A stretch of 38,730 nt of DNA from Prolixibacteraceae bacterium (GTDB taxonomy: Bacteria; Bacteroidota; Bacteroidia; Bacteroidales; Prolixibacteraceae): positions 1 to 38,730 of the forward strand of contig JAFGEV010000317.1 of the NCBI GenBank assembly GCA_016931385.1, given 5' to 3'. Both the position numbers and the translations under genes were made by a program. The number at the start of each line of letters is the position of its first letter. Position 1 is the first letter of the stretch. Below are positions 1-8,180 of this stretch, piece after piece. The notes beneath the pieces were generated by a model. It did not search any database. It had not been told where the DNA came from and saw only the letters and a list, made by a program, of their open reading frames with translations.

Positions 1-1
1 C

Positions 2-1879
2 ATAAAAAATAATTTTTGGATTACCTATACCCTCACAAATACGAATTATTCGGGCATATTGAAAAGCATATCGGGGAATGCCTCGGGGCCTTACACCGAT
101 GTTTCGGGCGATGAACCTTTGGTAAAGGGGGCCAATGCTGCTTTATTTGAAGACACTGACAAAACAGTTTATTTTATATGGAATGGAGGCCAGGTACATA
201 CCATGAACGATGAAATGAACGGTTTCAGCAGCTCTTCACCACGAAAAATTCAAACCCAAAATGAAGGGAATAAACCTGAAGGAATGGTATCGGTTTTCAG
301 GAATGGTGAAAAGTATTTTTTGATTTCATCACAATGGAATGACATCATTAGCGGTGAACCCACCGGAAGCCCTGTCCCTTCTTCTTCTGAAAATTCTCGT
401 TTTGATTGCCTGATCGCCAGTTCAAACTCATTTTTCGGTCCATATTCCAAGCCATGGTTATCAGTTCCCCATGGTGGAGGTGGAATGTTGTTCTACGATT
501 ATGAGGAAAATATTTGGGCAACATTTTCGGGTTATAACGATGTTTCGGCCCCAATGTACAATACGCCTGCAATTATTTTGCTCGACTATGATAAGGAGAA
601 CAGACTAAAACCGGTAATTAACGGTTATTTTCATCCAACCGGAGAAACAAAAATTGTTTATGTTTCAAAAGAAGGCAATAATAAAAACGGTGCCAACTGG
701 GCCGATGCTTTTACTTCCCTTCAAACAGCCATTGATCAGGCAAAAGCAGGCACGCAAATATGGGTATCCCGGGGAACTTACGATGCTCCCGTTGAAATTG
801 AACTCCGCAAGGGATTGTATATCTATGGCGGATTCAGGGGTGATGAACAATTCATAAGCCAGCGCGATACTGAAAAAAATAAGGTAATAATCGATGGAAG
901 GCAAAGGGCTTATCATGTGTTTTCAATAACCAACAGCAGTTTTATCCGTATCGACGGTTTAACCATTACAAACGGTAATGCAAAAGGCAGAAGTTTTCAG
1001 GATAAATATGGCGCAGGCATCCATATATTAAGGGGCGGGGAAACAATCCGAATTGTCAATTGCAAATTTGAAGGCAACCGTGCCGAACAGGACGGTGGCG
1101 CATTGTATACATCGGTTGGCGCTGCCCCTCTTGTCATTAACTGCACTTTCAGTAACAACTCGGCAAAGAAAAAAGGGGGAGCTGCTTCATTGTATTGCAA
1201 CGCGGTGAATGGTTATCAGGCTCAGTTCTTCCACTGTAATTTTGAAAACAATTTAGCCATGGATGATGGTGGCGCCATCTATTTCGACACAAACCAAAAA
1301 AACCTTGGATTGTTAAAGCTGGTAAATTGCGTAATAACCAATAATCAAAGCTTCCTTTCAGATGGAATCATTGCAGTTGACCGTACGGGTAGCCTGATCC
1401 TGTCGAACTGCACGGTAGGTAATAACCGGGGTGCAGCCAACGGGGCTGTAATTTCAGGACTGGGCAATGTGCCTGGACGGAGCAGGATTGTAAATTCAAT
1501 TTTTTACAAAAACTGGGGCGGTTCGCTTTTTACAATCGAAGGCGAGGCACAGGTTAACCGTGATAATATCCTTACCGGCGATAAAAATATCTGGATCAGG
1601 TTTTCACATTGTATTTTTTATGAAAACGATACAGAAAACCTTGTTGAGCGAAATTTCGACGGAAAATCATGGATTACCACTTCTGAGCTGAACAACTCGA
1701 TAATGGGCAACAACCTTATTGAGGCCAACCCTGGGTTTGTTAATCCTGATAAAGGTGATTTCAATTTGTCATCTTCGTCGGTTGCTCGCAATAAAGGTAC
1801 CTTATCATTTGCATTCCAGTTTGATGGGAAAGGCAAGGCCAGGAATAAAAACCGTTTGCCTGATATTGGTGCAAATTAA
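2..1879 (+). CDS. Secreted GH43-like propeller / parallel beta-helix protein (5' end missing)
   Basis: The reading frame is open to the left edge, so the true start and any signal peptide lie outside the window. The first ~200 visible residues look like the blades of a five-bladed glycoside hydrolase 43-type propeller (aromatic-rich strands such as TVYFIWNGG, FGPYSKPW and IWATFSGYND). From about residue 215 the protein becomes a right-handed parallel beta-helix. It begins with the usual opening of these proteins (YVSKEGNNKNGANWADAF, then GTYDAPVEI, then GLYIYGGFRG) and continues with Pmp-like repeats (NCTFSNNSAKKKGGA, CNFENNLAMDDGGAIY). This suggests an exported polysaccharide-acting or surface protein. 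It ends at DIGAN with no C-terminal sorting domain visible. I cannot confirm catalytic residues because the N-terminal blades, where the GH43 acids would be, are partly cut off. Function beyond carbohydrate association is inference. Confidence 0.7.
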   Translation: MKNNFWITYTLTNTNYSGILKSISGNASGPYTDVSGDEPLVKGANAALFEDTDKTVYFIWNGGQVHTMNDEMNGFSSSSPRKIQTQNEGNKPEGMVSVFRNGEKYFLISSQWNDIISGEPTGSPVPSSSENSRFDCLIASSNSFFGPYSKPWLSVPHGGGGMLFYDYEENIWATFSGYNDVSAPMYNTPAIILLDYDKENRLKPVINGYFHPTGETKIVYVSKEGNNKNGANWADAFTSLQTAIDQAKAGTQIWVSRGTYDAPVEIELRKGLYIYGGFRGDEQFISQRDTEKNKVIIDGRQRAYHVFSITNSSFIRIDGLTITNGNAKGRSFQDKYGAGIHILRGGETIRIVNCKFEGNRAEQDGGALYTSVGAAPLVINCTFSNNSAKKKGGAASLYCNAVNGYQAQFFHCNFENNLAMDDGGAIYFDTNQKNLGLLKLVNCVITNNQSFLSDGIIAVDRTGSLILSNCTVGNNRGAANGAVISGLGNVPGRSRIVNSIFYKNWGGSLFTIEGEAQVNRDNILTGDKNIWIRFSHCIFYENDTENLVERNFDGKSWITTSELNNSIMGNNLIEANPGFVNPDKGDFNLSSSSVARNKGTLSFAFQFDGKGKARNKNRLPDIGAN

Positions 1880-1925
1880 GATGTTTACATTGAGACAATA
1901 ATTTTTGAATGTTTTTTATCATCAG

Positions 1926-1953
1926 ATGCTGCTTACATGGTTACATGCAGCAT
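1926..1953. repeat. Inverted repeat, 7-bp arms, 14-nt loop
   Basis: The arms ATGCTGC (1926-1932) and GCAGCAT (1947-1953) are perfect complements around the loop TTACATGGTTACAT, which itself contains TTACAT twice. It lies just after the beta-helix gene. No T-run follows on the plus strand, so it is not a textbook terminator. Confidence 0.5.
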
Positions 1954-1980
1954 TCAGTTCAGGGTCATTATATAGGTCGG

Positions 1981-2010
1981 TTTTCAGGGGAAAAGCCTTT
2001 TCCCTGAAAA
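1981..2010. terminator. Bidirectional hairpin between converging genes
   Basis: TTTTCAGGG at 1981 pairs with CCCTGAAAA ending at 2010, and the inner AAAAG/CTTTT also pairs with one bulged G, giving a nearly perfect palindrome of about 30 nt with A/T-rich flanks. It lies between the beta-helix gene (plus) and atpG (minus), where a shared terminator is expected. Confidence 0.7.
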
Positions 2011-2056
2011 AGAATTTGAGTTTGTATTCAAGTAGAAAATTCTGTGAATTTCCAGG

Positions 2057-2941
2057 TTAACCCTTCAGTGCTTCAGCCCCTGCGGTAATTTCTAGAATTT
2101 CGTTGGTAATGGCTGCCTGCCGTGCATTGTTATACGTGGTACGAAGTTCACGCAATAAATCTGTCGCGTTGTCGGTAGCCTGGTGCATGGCCGTCATCCG
2201 TGCGCCTTGTTCGGCAGCATTCGAATCGAGCAGGATTCGATACAGGTGCATTTTTAACGATTGAGGTATGAGTGTTTCAAGAATTTCGACCTGCGAAGGC
2301 TCAAAGATATAGTCGACTGCACCACTTTGGTAGAGTTCATCTTCTCCCTCTTCTTTTATTATCGGCAGGTACTGATCAGTAGTAAGTATCTGTACGGCTG
2401 CATTCTTAAATTTATTATACACAATTTCAATTCGTTGATACCTCCCTTGGCTGAACCATTCCATTAACATCAGGGCAAACTTTGAAATATCACCAAAACT
2501 GAAATCGTTTAACAAATCATTAGCTTCACCAATAACAGGTGCTTCACGGCTTTTTAAAACTTTCTCAACCTGCCTGCCAATGGGCAAAAAGTCAATTCCT
2601 TTTTGTTTTAAGGTTTCAGGGTGATTTTCTATCACATGGTTAAACGCTTTACGGACCACATTAGCGTTAAATCCCCCGCATAAACCACGGTTAGCGCCAA
2701 CAACAATAACCAAAACCTTTTCAATGGTTCGATTTTCAAAATATACTGAAGGGGATTCTCCCTCGCCTTGATTTAATTCAAGAATGATCTGATGAAGTTT
2801 TTTGTCATATGGTGTGATTCTAAGGATCGCATCCTGTGCTTTTTTTAATTTTGCAGCCGATACCATCTTCATGGCGCTGGTGACCTGCCGGGTGTTGGTG
2901 ATCGACGCAATCCTGCTCCGTATTTCTTTAAGCTGGGCCAT
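2057..2941 (-). CDS. atpG: F1 ATP synthase gamma subunit
   Basis: This is the central rotor stalk of the F1 sector, turning inside the alpha3beta3 ring and coupling proton flow to ATP synthesis on the cytoplasmic face of the inner membrane. At 294 residues it has normal length. It has the family N-terminus (MAQLKEIRSRIASITNTRQVTSAMKMVSAAKL, quoted in parts: LKEIRSRI, NTRQVTSAMKMVSAAKL) and the conserved C-terminal helix ITNEILEITAGAEAL, with GLCGGFN in the middle domain. It is the last gene of the minus-strand ATP synthase operon, five bases after atpA, and is followed by a strong hairpin. The ATG at 2941 matches the family start. Confidence 0.97.
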   Translation of the reverse strand: MAQLKEIRSRIASITNTRQVTSAMKMVSAAKLKKAQDAILRITPYDKKLHQIILELNQGEGESPSVYFENRTIEKVLVIVVGANRGLCGGFNANVVRKAFNHVIENHPETLKQKGIDFLPIGRQVEKVLKSREAPVIGEANDLLNDFSFGDISKFALMLMEWFSQGRYQRIEIVYNKFKNAAVQILTTDQYLPIIKEEGEDELYQSGAVDYIFEPSQVEILETLIPQSLKMHLYRILLDSNAAEQGARMTAMHQATDNATDLLRELRTTYNNARQAAITNEILEITAGAEALKG

Positions 2942-2946
2942 GAGGT

Positions 2947-4524
2947 TTACTTATAATTTACTTCCATTTCCAAAACCAGCCCGGTTAAAACTTTTCGTGC
3001 TTCATCGGTTAACACTCCGTCTTTAAACTGGTTCAATACATCTTTATGATTAAGTTCAAGCCTTTCGATAAATTCTTTTTCAAAAAGGGAAATTTTCTCG
3101 AGAGGTATATTGCTCAACAAATCTTCCACACCACAAAATATAATGGCAATCTGGTGTTCAATTTTAACAGGTTTATATTGCCCTTGTTTAAGGATTTCGG
3201 TATTTCGTGAGCCTTTTTCAAGAACCCTCTTGGTTGAATTATCGAGGTCGGACCCAAATTTCGAAAATGCTTCCAGTTCCCTGTATTGAGCCTGGTCAAG
3301 TTTTAAGGTACCGGCAATTTTTTTCATTGCTTTAATCTGGGCATTTCCTCCAACACGCGAAACCGAAATACCCACGTTAATTGCCGGCCTGATACCTGAG
3401 TTAAACAGGTTCGACTCGAGAAAGATCTGGCCGTCGGTTATTGAAATTACATTCGTTGGAATATAAGCTGAAACATCGCCTGCCTGCGTTTCAATTATCG
3501 GCAGGGCTGTTAACGATCCCCCACCTTTAACTTTGTCTTTGAGGCAATCGGGCAAGTCGTTCATTTGAGCAGCAATGATGTTTGATTCGATTATTTTGGC
3601 AGCCCGCTCGAGTAACCTTGAATGAAGGTAGAACACGTCGCCGGGGTAAGCTTCCCGGCCGGGAGGGCGGCGCAGTAGCAACGATACTTCACGGTACGAA
3701 ACAGCTTGTTTCGACAGATCATCGTAAATAATGAGCGCATGGCGCCCTGTATCGCGGAAGAATTCTCCCAAAGCGGCTCCTGCGTAAGGGGCATAAAACT
3801 GCAAGGCAGCCGGGTCCGATGCTGTTGACGAAACGATGGTGGTATATTCCATTGCCCCGTGCTTTTCAAGTGTGTAAGCAATATTGGCAACCGTTGATCC
3901 TTTCTGGCCAATGGCAACGTAAATACAATAAACAGGCTTTCCTTTATCGAAATTTTCCTTTTGATTTATGATGGTATCAACAGCGATAGCGGTTTTGCCG
4001 GTTTGCCTGTCGCCAATAATCAACTCACGCTGGCCCCTTCCAATAGGGATCATCGCGTCAATTGCCTTGATTCCTGTTTGCAATGGTTCTTTTACAGGCT
4101 GGCGGAAAATAACACCTGGAGCTTTCCTTTCGAGTGGCATCTCGAAACGTTCTCCTGATATCGGGCCTTTCCCGTCGATTGGTTCGCCCAGGGTATTGAT
4201 AACCCGGCCCAAAACACCTTCGCCTGCCATAATTGAAGCGATACGTTTCTGGCGTTTAACGGTGTCGCCTTCCCTTATTCCCTCGGAAGGACCAAGTAAA
4301 ACAGCGCCTACGTTATCTTCTTCAAGGTTAAGCACAATTCCGGTAACTCCGTTCGAGAACTCGATCATTTCGTTCGATTCAACATTACGCAGACCATAAA
4401 TTCGGGCAATCCCATCGCCTACCTGTAAAACGGTGCCAACTTCCTCCATCGAAGTAGCGGTATCGAATCCTGCTAATTGTTCTTTCAATATGGCTGAAAT
4501 TTCAGCCGGTCGGATATCTGCCAT
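2947..4524 (-). CDS. atpA: F1 ATP synthase alpha subunit
   Basis: This is the non-catalytic nucleotide-binding subunit of F1. Its length of 525 residues is typical. The Walker A motif GDRQTGKT is at about residues 171-178, the Walker B region reads [12 protein letters not shown], and the family signature with [10 protein letters not shown] appears further on. The N-terminal [13 protein letters not shown] segment, which contacts the delta subunit, is intact, supporting the ATG at 4524. It lies 7 bases downstream of atpH and 5 bases upstream of atpG. No atpD (beta) or atpC (epsilon) gene lies anywhere in the window, so the catalytic subunit must be encoded elsewhere, as in many Bacteroidota. 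Confidence 0.98.
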   Translation of the reverse strand: MADIRPAEISAILKEQLAGFDTATSMEEVGTVLQVGDGIARIYGLRNVESNEMIEFSNGVTGIVLNLEEDNVGAVLLGPSEGIREGDTVKRQKRIASIMAGEGVLGRVINTLGEPIDGKGPISGERFEMPLERKAPGVIFRQPVKEPLQTGIKAIDAMIPIGRGQRELIIGDRQTGKTAIAVDTIINQKENFDKGKPVYCIYVAIGQKGSTVANIAYTLEKHGAMEYTTIVSSTASDPAALQFYAPYAGAALGEFFRDTGRHALIIYDDLSKQAVSYREVSLLLRRPPGREAYPGDVFYLHSRLLERAAKIIESNIIAAQMNDLPDCLKDKVKGGGSLTALPIIETQAGDVSAYIPTNVISITDGQIFLESNLFNSGIRPAINVGISVSRVGGNAQIKAMKKIAGTLKLDQAQYRELEAFSKFGSDLDNSTKRVLEKGSRNTEILKQGQYKPVKIEHQIAIIFCGVEDLLSNIPLEKISLFEKEFIERLELNHKDVLNQFKDGVLTDEARKVLTGLVLEMEVNYK

Positions 4525-4531
4525 TCCCTTG

Positions 4532-5071
4532 TTATTTTATTTGTAACTGTTTCTTAATTTTTGAAAGTTGTGATGCTATACTGGCATCGTATTGTTGTCC
4601 ATCGATGGTAAAAACAAAACCGCCAATTAATTCTGGTTTTTCTTCAGATTCCATTTCGATGGTAGTTTTTAAACTATTCTCAAAACGTTTTCTGATTTCT
4701 TCAATTATACCTGGTTTAAGAGCCCTTGCAGTGTAAAGGCTGGCGGGAATAATACCCTCCTTTGCCCTGGCCATATCGATACAATTCCGGCATATATCTT
4801 TTAAATAATTTTCACGGTTATTTTCAAAAATCATTTCCAGGAATTTTATGGTCAGTTTATTGAATTCAGCTGCGAAGAGTTTTTTAACGTTAATGAGTTT
4901 TTCTTTTGACCCAAAGCCTGGATTCAAAACAAAATCGGCAAATCCTGAATACTCATTCAGGGCAGTATAAAGCAACCTGATATCATGCGTGGATTCTTTC
5001 AAAATACCCTTTTCATAGGCTAAATCGATAAAAGCCCTGGCATACCTTACTGTGACCCTGTTGCTGTCCAT
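4532..5071 (-). CDS. atpH: F1 ATP synthase delta subunit
   Basis: The delta (OSCP-type) subunit joins the peripheral stalk to the top of F1. The 179-residue protein has the family's helical N-terminal domain ([15 protein letters not shown], then [18 protein letters not shown]) and the C-terminal signature region [19 protein letters not shown]. It lies between atpF (8-base gap) and atpA (7-base gap), so it is translated from one operon transcript. Sequence conservation in this family is low, but gene order makes the call secure. Confidence 0.95.
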   Translation of the reverse strand: MDSNRVTVRYARAFIDLAYEKGILKESTHDIRLLYTALNEYSGFADFVLNPGFGSKEKLINVKKLFAAEFNKLTIKFLEMIFENNRENYLKDICRNCIDMARAKEGIIPASLYTARALKPGIIEEIRKRFENSLKTTIEMESEEKPELIGGFVFTIDGQQYDASIASQLSKIKKQLQIK

Positions 5072-5079
5072 TAAATAAA

Positions 5080-5571
5080 TCAGTTTAGTTCAATGTCTTT
5101 TATCAATTCTTCAACGAGTTTTTCATGCCGTTTTTTGTCTTCCATATCGCCATGTACTACCTTGGTAGCAATTTCGATTGAAAGTGTTGCAATTTGGTTT
5201 TTCATATCGACCAGTGCCGCTTCACGTTCCTGGGCAATTTTCTTCCGGGCATCGTTCACGATTTTTTCTGCTTCGGCAACAGCTTTTTCTTTTGCCGCGG
5301 CAATAATTTTTTCGCGCTGATCGGTGCCCTCTTTCAACACCTGTTCTTTTTCATGTTTTGCAGCAGTAATTATAGAATCCTGTTCAACTTTCAGGTTCCG
5401 GAGTTTTTTTTCGGCCTCGGAAGCGGCAAAAAGTGAACTTTCAACCGATTGTTCACGCTCTTCCAACGCTTTCATCAAGGGTTTCCACGCAAATTTTGAC
5501 AGAATAAAATAGACAATAATAAATACGATTGAAACCCAGATTATTGTTCCTAAGTGCGGTAAAAGAAACAT
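5080..5571 (-). CDS. atpF: Fo ATP synthase b subunit
   Basis: This forms the peripheral stator stalk. One N-terminal membrane helix (about residues 8-28, GTIIWVSIVFIIVYFILS) is followed by the motif KFAWKPLMKALEERE and then a long charged, Ala-rich coiled coil to the C-terminus. The length of 163 residues is typical. Only one b-type gene is present, so the stalk is probably a homodimer. It lies 73 bases downstream of atpE; that gap shows a GC-rich stretch but no clear terminator. Confidence 0.96.
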   Translation of the reverse strand: MFLLPHLGTIIWVSIVFIIVYFILSKFAWKPLMKALEEREQSVESSLFAASEAEKKLRNLKVEQDSIITAAKHEKEQVLKEGTDQREKIIAAAKEKAVAEAEKIVNDARKKIAQEREAALVDMKNQIATLSIEIATKVVHGDMEDKKRHEKLVEELIKDIELN

Positions 5572-5644
5572 ATTATATGTGTTTTAAGTAAATCAGAAAA
5601 AAGCGCTGCCGGCCGGCAATCCCGGAACAGGCAGCGCAAAAATT

Positions 5645-5890
5645 TTAAAACAAGGCCAAAAGGGCACAAACAATTACAGCAAGGAATGCCACCCCTTCGA
5701 TAAATGCCGAAACCACAATGAGGTTCGAACGAATATCGGAGCTGGCTTCGGGCTGGCGTGCTACTGCTTCCATAGCGGCAGCACCAATTTTCCCTATACC
5801 GTAAGCAGCAGCCATCGCAGCCAGACCTGCTCCCAAGCCCGCGCTTAATTTGCCAAGGGCCAGTTCGGCCAAAATAATTAACATTGTCAT
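5645..5890 (-). CDS. atpE: Fo ATP synthase c subunit (rotor ring)
   Basis: This 81-residue hairpin protein has two membrane helices joined by the polar loop ARQPEA (residues 44-49), which contacts gamma/epsilon. The ion-carrying carboxylate is Glu65 in FIEGVAF. It is followed by Gly rather than Ser/Thr, and the helix-1 position that holds Gln in sodium-type rings is Ile here, so the ring is most simply read as proton-translocating. Helix 1 is Gly/Ala-rich (GLGAGLAAMAAAYGIG), as needed for tight ring packing. It lies 17 bases downstream of atpB. The proton call is inference from aligned positions. Confidence 0.96.
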   Translation of the reverse strand: MTMLIILAELALGKLSAGLGAGLAAMAAAYGIGKIGAAAMEAVARQPEASSDIRSNLIVVSAFIEGVAFLAVIVCALLALF

Positions 5891-5907
5891 AACTGTACAA
5901 TTTAGTA

Positions 5908-6960
5908 TTAATGTTCACTACCGGCAGTTGCCATACCAAAGTATGATGCCGACAAAAGTGTAAAAATATATGCCTGTATAAATGATACCAAAACATCAAG
6001 CATCACCATGAAAACCGAAAAAATAATGGTAACCACCGAAGTGCCTGCCCCTGCTATCGGGCCAAGCATAATTGACATGATGAAGATTAACGAGGTTAAA
6101 ACAGCAACAATAATATGACCGGCAAACATGTTCGCGAAGAGCCTTATCATAAGCACAATGGGTTTAATAAACATGCCGGCAATCTCGATAATGGGCATTA
6201 ACGGTATTGGGAGCTTCATAAAAATTGGCACACTGGGATTAATTATATGCTTCCAATAATGCTTGTTTCCGCTAATGGTTGTAACAATAAATGTGAATGC
6301 TGCCAGGCATAAGGTTACGGCAATATTGCCGGTAATATTGAAGCCCAGAGGTAAAATTAATCCAAACAGGTTTGCAGCCAGGATAAAATGAAATACAGTA
6401 AGTAAAAACGGCATGTAACGTTTATAGTGTTTACCTGCAAAAGGCCTGGCCACTTCGTCGCGAATGAAAAGGACAAGCGGTTCAATAAGGTTTTGTAAAC
6501 CGCGCGGAGGTTTCATCGGGTTGGCAATGGTGCGTTTCGATCCACGGATAAATAAAATGGAAATGATTAGCGATACAAATATGACACCCAAAACTGTTTT
6601 GGTAAACGACAAGTCGAAAGGTACAAGCTGCGTTCCGTCTTCCAGCACTTCTACAATTTTCCCATCGTTTTTTCCGCCTTTTGCCTGTATAAAGTTAAAA
6701 CCTTCGTCATGCATGTGAAATTTGTCCGACATAAAAACATGCCAGCCTGAATGCTTGCTGTGAAGGATTACAGGCAGTGGGATGGAATAATGTTTATCAC
6801 CTATTGTGAAAAAATGCCACTCATGTGAATCATTCACATGCCCAAAAATATAATCAACGGCGTTAAATTCCTCATGTTCATCCGTATCGCTCGCCATTGA
6901 ATGAATAGTAGCAAAACCTATAAAAAATGCTAAACAAAGAATTACTTTATATAACCTCAT
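5908..6960 (-). CDS. atpB: Fo ATP synthase a subunit with periplasmic N-terminal extension
   Basis: This subunit forms the proton half-channels beside the c-ring. The essential arginine is Arg273 in LMIRLFANMFAGH. The protein has 350 residues, about 80-100 more than the E. coli subunit. The extra part is an N-terminal signal-like segment (MRLYKVILCLAFFIGFATIHS) and a ~95-residue region before the first conserved helix. Residues 41-84 of that region hold nine histidines (HVNDSHEWHF, HSKHSGWH, FHMHDEG). Such extensions are common in Bacteroidota a subunits, but their role is not known to me. It is the first Fo gene of the operon. Confidence 0.96.
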   Translation of the reverse strand: MRLYKVILCLAFFIGFATIHSMASDTDEHEEFNAVDYIFGHVNDSHEWHFFTIGDKHYSIPLPVILHSKHSGWHVFMSDKFHMHDEGFNFIQAKGGKNDGKIVEVLEDGTQLVPFDLSFTKTVLGVIFVSLIISILFIRGSKRTIANPMKPPRGLQNLIEPLVLFIRDEVARPFAGKHYKRYMPFLLTVFHFILAANLFGLILPLGFNITGNIAVTLCLAAFTFIVTTISGNKHYWKHIINPSVPIFMKLPIPLMPIIEIAGMFIKPIVLMIRLFANMFAGHIIVAVLTSLIFIMSIMLGPIAGAGTSVVTIIFSVFMVMLDVLVSFIQAYIFTLLSASYFGMATAGSEH

Positions 6961-7023
6961 AAACTCTTGATAATCGAGATTTAAAAATAATCATTTAGGC
7001 GTGTAAACTAAACAAAACAGGGG

Positions 7024-7031
7024 CAAAAATA
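7024..7031 (-). promoter_or_regulatory. Possible -7 element for the atpB operon
   Basis: TATTTTTG on the minus strand fits the Bacteroidota -7 consensus TAnnTTTG and lies about 64 bases upstream of the atpB start, just past the preceding stop. No good -33 TTG is found 19-21 bases upstream, so the atp genes may instead be read through from the upstream gene. Confidence 0.35.
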
Positions 7032-7034
7032 ACA

Positions 7035-7427
7035 TTAATTTGATTTACTGTCGTTAATTAAATTCATTACCGATTTCACTTCATAAACGGCATATGCAAC
7101 ATAAAGTATTAAATAAACAATAAGGAAAATTACTGCATTTTCTTCATCGATAATAATGTACAAGACTCCAAAAATGATATACACAAACATCTTAATGAGT
7201 GAAAGCATCATGAATTTAAAACTGAATTTTGAAATGTCTTTTTTTGAAATAAGGAGCATAAAATGGTGAAGGATCAAAGTTGAGGCATAGTAGAATAGCA
7301 AAACGAAAGGTAGTATAATTAAAAAATACTGCCTCAGGAAAGTAAGGAAACATAAGGCTCCTACAAACAAGATGACAAGCGTGTAAACAGTTAGCCCTTT
7401 AATGAATTTTGAAAAACTTTTTTCCAT
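7035..7427 (-). CDS. Four-helix membrane protein upstream of atpB (AtpI-like)
   Basis: A 130-residue protein with four predicted membrane helices (YTLVILFVGALCFLTFL, FLIILPFVLLFYYAS, LIKMFVYIIFGVLYIII, AVIFLIVYLILYVAYAVY) and a lysine-rich N-terminus. Size, topology and position just before atpB match the AtpI-type assembly proteins that precede Fo genes; in Bacteroidota this slot often holds a poorly characterised small family (DUF6168-like). I chose the ATG at 7427 (MEKSFSKF) over a TTG eight codons upstream. A role in c-ring assembly is inferred from position only. No AtpZ partner is visible. Confidence 0.65.
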   Translation of the reverse strand: MEKSFSKFIKGLTVYTLVILFVGALCFLTFLRQYFLIILPFVLLFYYASTLILHHFMLLISKKDISKFSFKFMMLSLIKMFVYIIFGVLYIIIDEENAVIFLIVYLILYVAYAVYEVKSVMNLINDSKSN

Positions 7428-7476
7428 AACATTAAAGCACAGGTTTATCAAAAAACCTCTGTATATTAGTTAGTTT

Positions 7477-7830
7477 CTATTTATCTTTTCCTTGTTTCAT
7501 TGAACAAGTACCTGAAAAAACCGCCCCGGGTTCAATTAGCAATTGCGATGTAATTATTTCACCCTGGTACTTTGCTGTCGATTTAAGCGATAAAAGCTCC
7601 TGTACATCAATTTTGCCTTTTAAATCGCCCTCAATTTCGGCTGTTTTGCATATCACATCACCGTTAACAGAGCCATTGGGGCCAATAATTAAACGGCCAC
7701 TGGTTTTCAGGTTACCGGTAAGGTTTCCGTCAATACGTATGTCGGACTGTGTGCTTATGTCTCCTTTAACCGAAGTTGTCTGTGCAACCAGATTAACCGA
7801 AGCAAGGTTTATTTCAGTTGTTTTTGCCAT
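7477..7830 (-). CDS. Bactofilin (polymer-forming cytoskeletal protein)
   Basis: A 117-residue protein made almost wholly of a short right-handed beta-helix with bactofilin repeats (SVKGDISTQSDIRIDGNLTGN, quoted in part: DIRIDGNLTGN; RLIIGPNGSVNGDVIC; AEIEGDLKGKIDV; GAVFSGTC). Bactofilins polymerise without nucleotides into filaments that localise cell-wall or envelope functions. The ATG at 7830 (MAKTTEINL) was chosen because upstream codons read like non-coding sequence and a promoter match lies at 7851-7881. It sits after the rpmF terminator and before the small membrane protein and atpB, an arrangement found in other Bacteroidota. Confidence 0.9.
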   Translation of the reverse strand: MAKTTEINLASVNLVAQTTSVKGDISTQSDIRIDGNLTGNLKTSGRLIIGPNGSVNGDVICKTAEIEGDLKGKIDVQELLSLKSTAKYQGEIITSQLLIEPGAVFSGTCSMKQGKDK

Positions 7831-7850
7831 TTCCTGATAATTACGGAAGA

Positions 7851-7881
7851 CAAATGTAATAAAAAGCATTCATCAACTCAA
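7851..7881 (-). promoter_or_regulatory. Bacteroidota-type promoter for bactofilin
   Basis: On the minus strand a TTG (7879-7881) is followed after exactly 20 bases by TACATTTG (7851-7858), matching the -33 TTG and -7 TAnnTTTG elements of Bacteroidota sigma-A promoters. The predicted transcript start is about 15 bases before the ATG at 7830. Confidence 0.65.
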
Positions 7882-7927
7882 CAGTTAACAAGGAATTGAT
7901 TGGGCTGAAATTATGAAAAAAGCAAAA

Positions 7928-7951
7928 AAAAACCTGCAGAAGCAGGTTTTT
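7928..7951 (-). terminator. Intrinsic terminator after rpmF
   Basis: A perfect 10-bp stem (AAAAACCTGC and GCAGGTTTTT) closes a 4-nt loop. Read on the minus strand it is followed by an uninterrupted T-run, the textbook form of a rho-independent terminator. It lies 30 bases after the rpmF stop and separates rpmF from bactofilin. Confidence 0.9.
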
Positions 7952-7982
7952 ATCGGAATATTTGATTCAAAAAAGTTGTCTT

Positions 7983-8168
7983 TTAAACCGTTACTTCTTT
8001 TTCAATCGCCAATTTTCCCCTATAATAGCCACATTCGGAGCATACAGTATGGTACTTAACTGCTGCGCCACAATTTGAACATGACGAAATGGTAGCCGGG
8101 GTAGCTTTATAATGGGTTCTTCTTTTGTCCCTTCTTGTACTCGATGTTTTGTGCTTTGGATGTGCCAT
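7983..8168 (-). CDS. rpmF: 50S ribosomal protein L32
   Basis: A 61-residue basic ribosomal protein starting MAHPKHKTSSTRRDKRR, the usual bL32 N-terminus. It keeps the four cysteines of the zinc form: CSNC and CSEC, at about residues 30-49. It follows yceD by 12 bases and ends at a strong terminator. Retention of zinc cysteines means it is the zinc-dependent paralogue; no cysteine-free copy is seen here. Confidence 0.97.
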   Translation of the reverse strand: MAHPKHKTSSTRRDKRRTHYKATPATISSCSNCGAAVKYHTVCSECGYYRGKLAIEKEVTV

Positions 8169-8180
8169 TTCTATACTACT

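Noticed and set aside
3968-4399. 143-codon open frame opposite atpA
   Set aside because: It is the complement of strongly conserved atpA codons, has no family-like sequence and no promoter or start signal of its own.
5550-5999. 149-codon frame across atpE and both its flanks
   Set aside because: Cysteine/arginine-rich nonsense in another frame of atpE/atpB; the real 81-residue c subunit is unmistakable.
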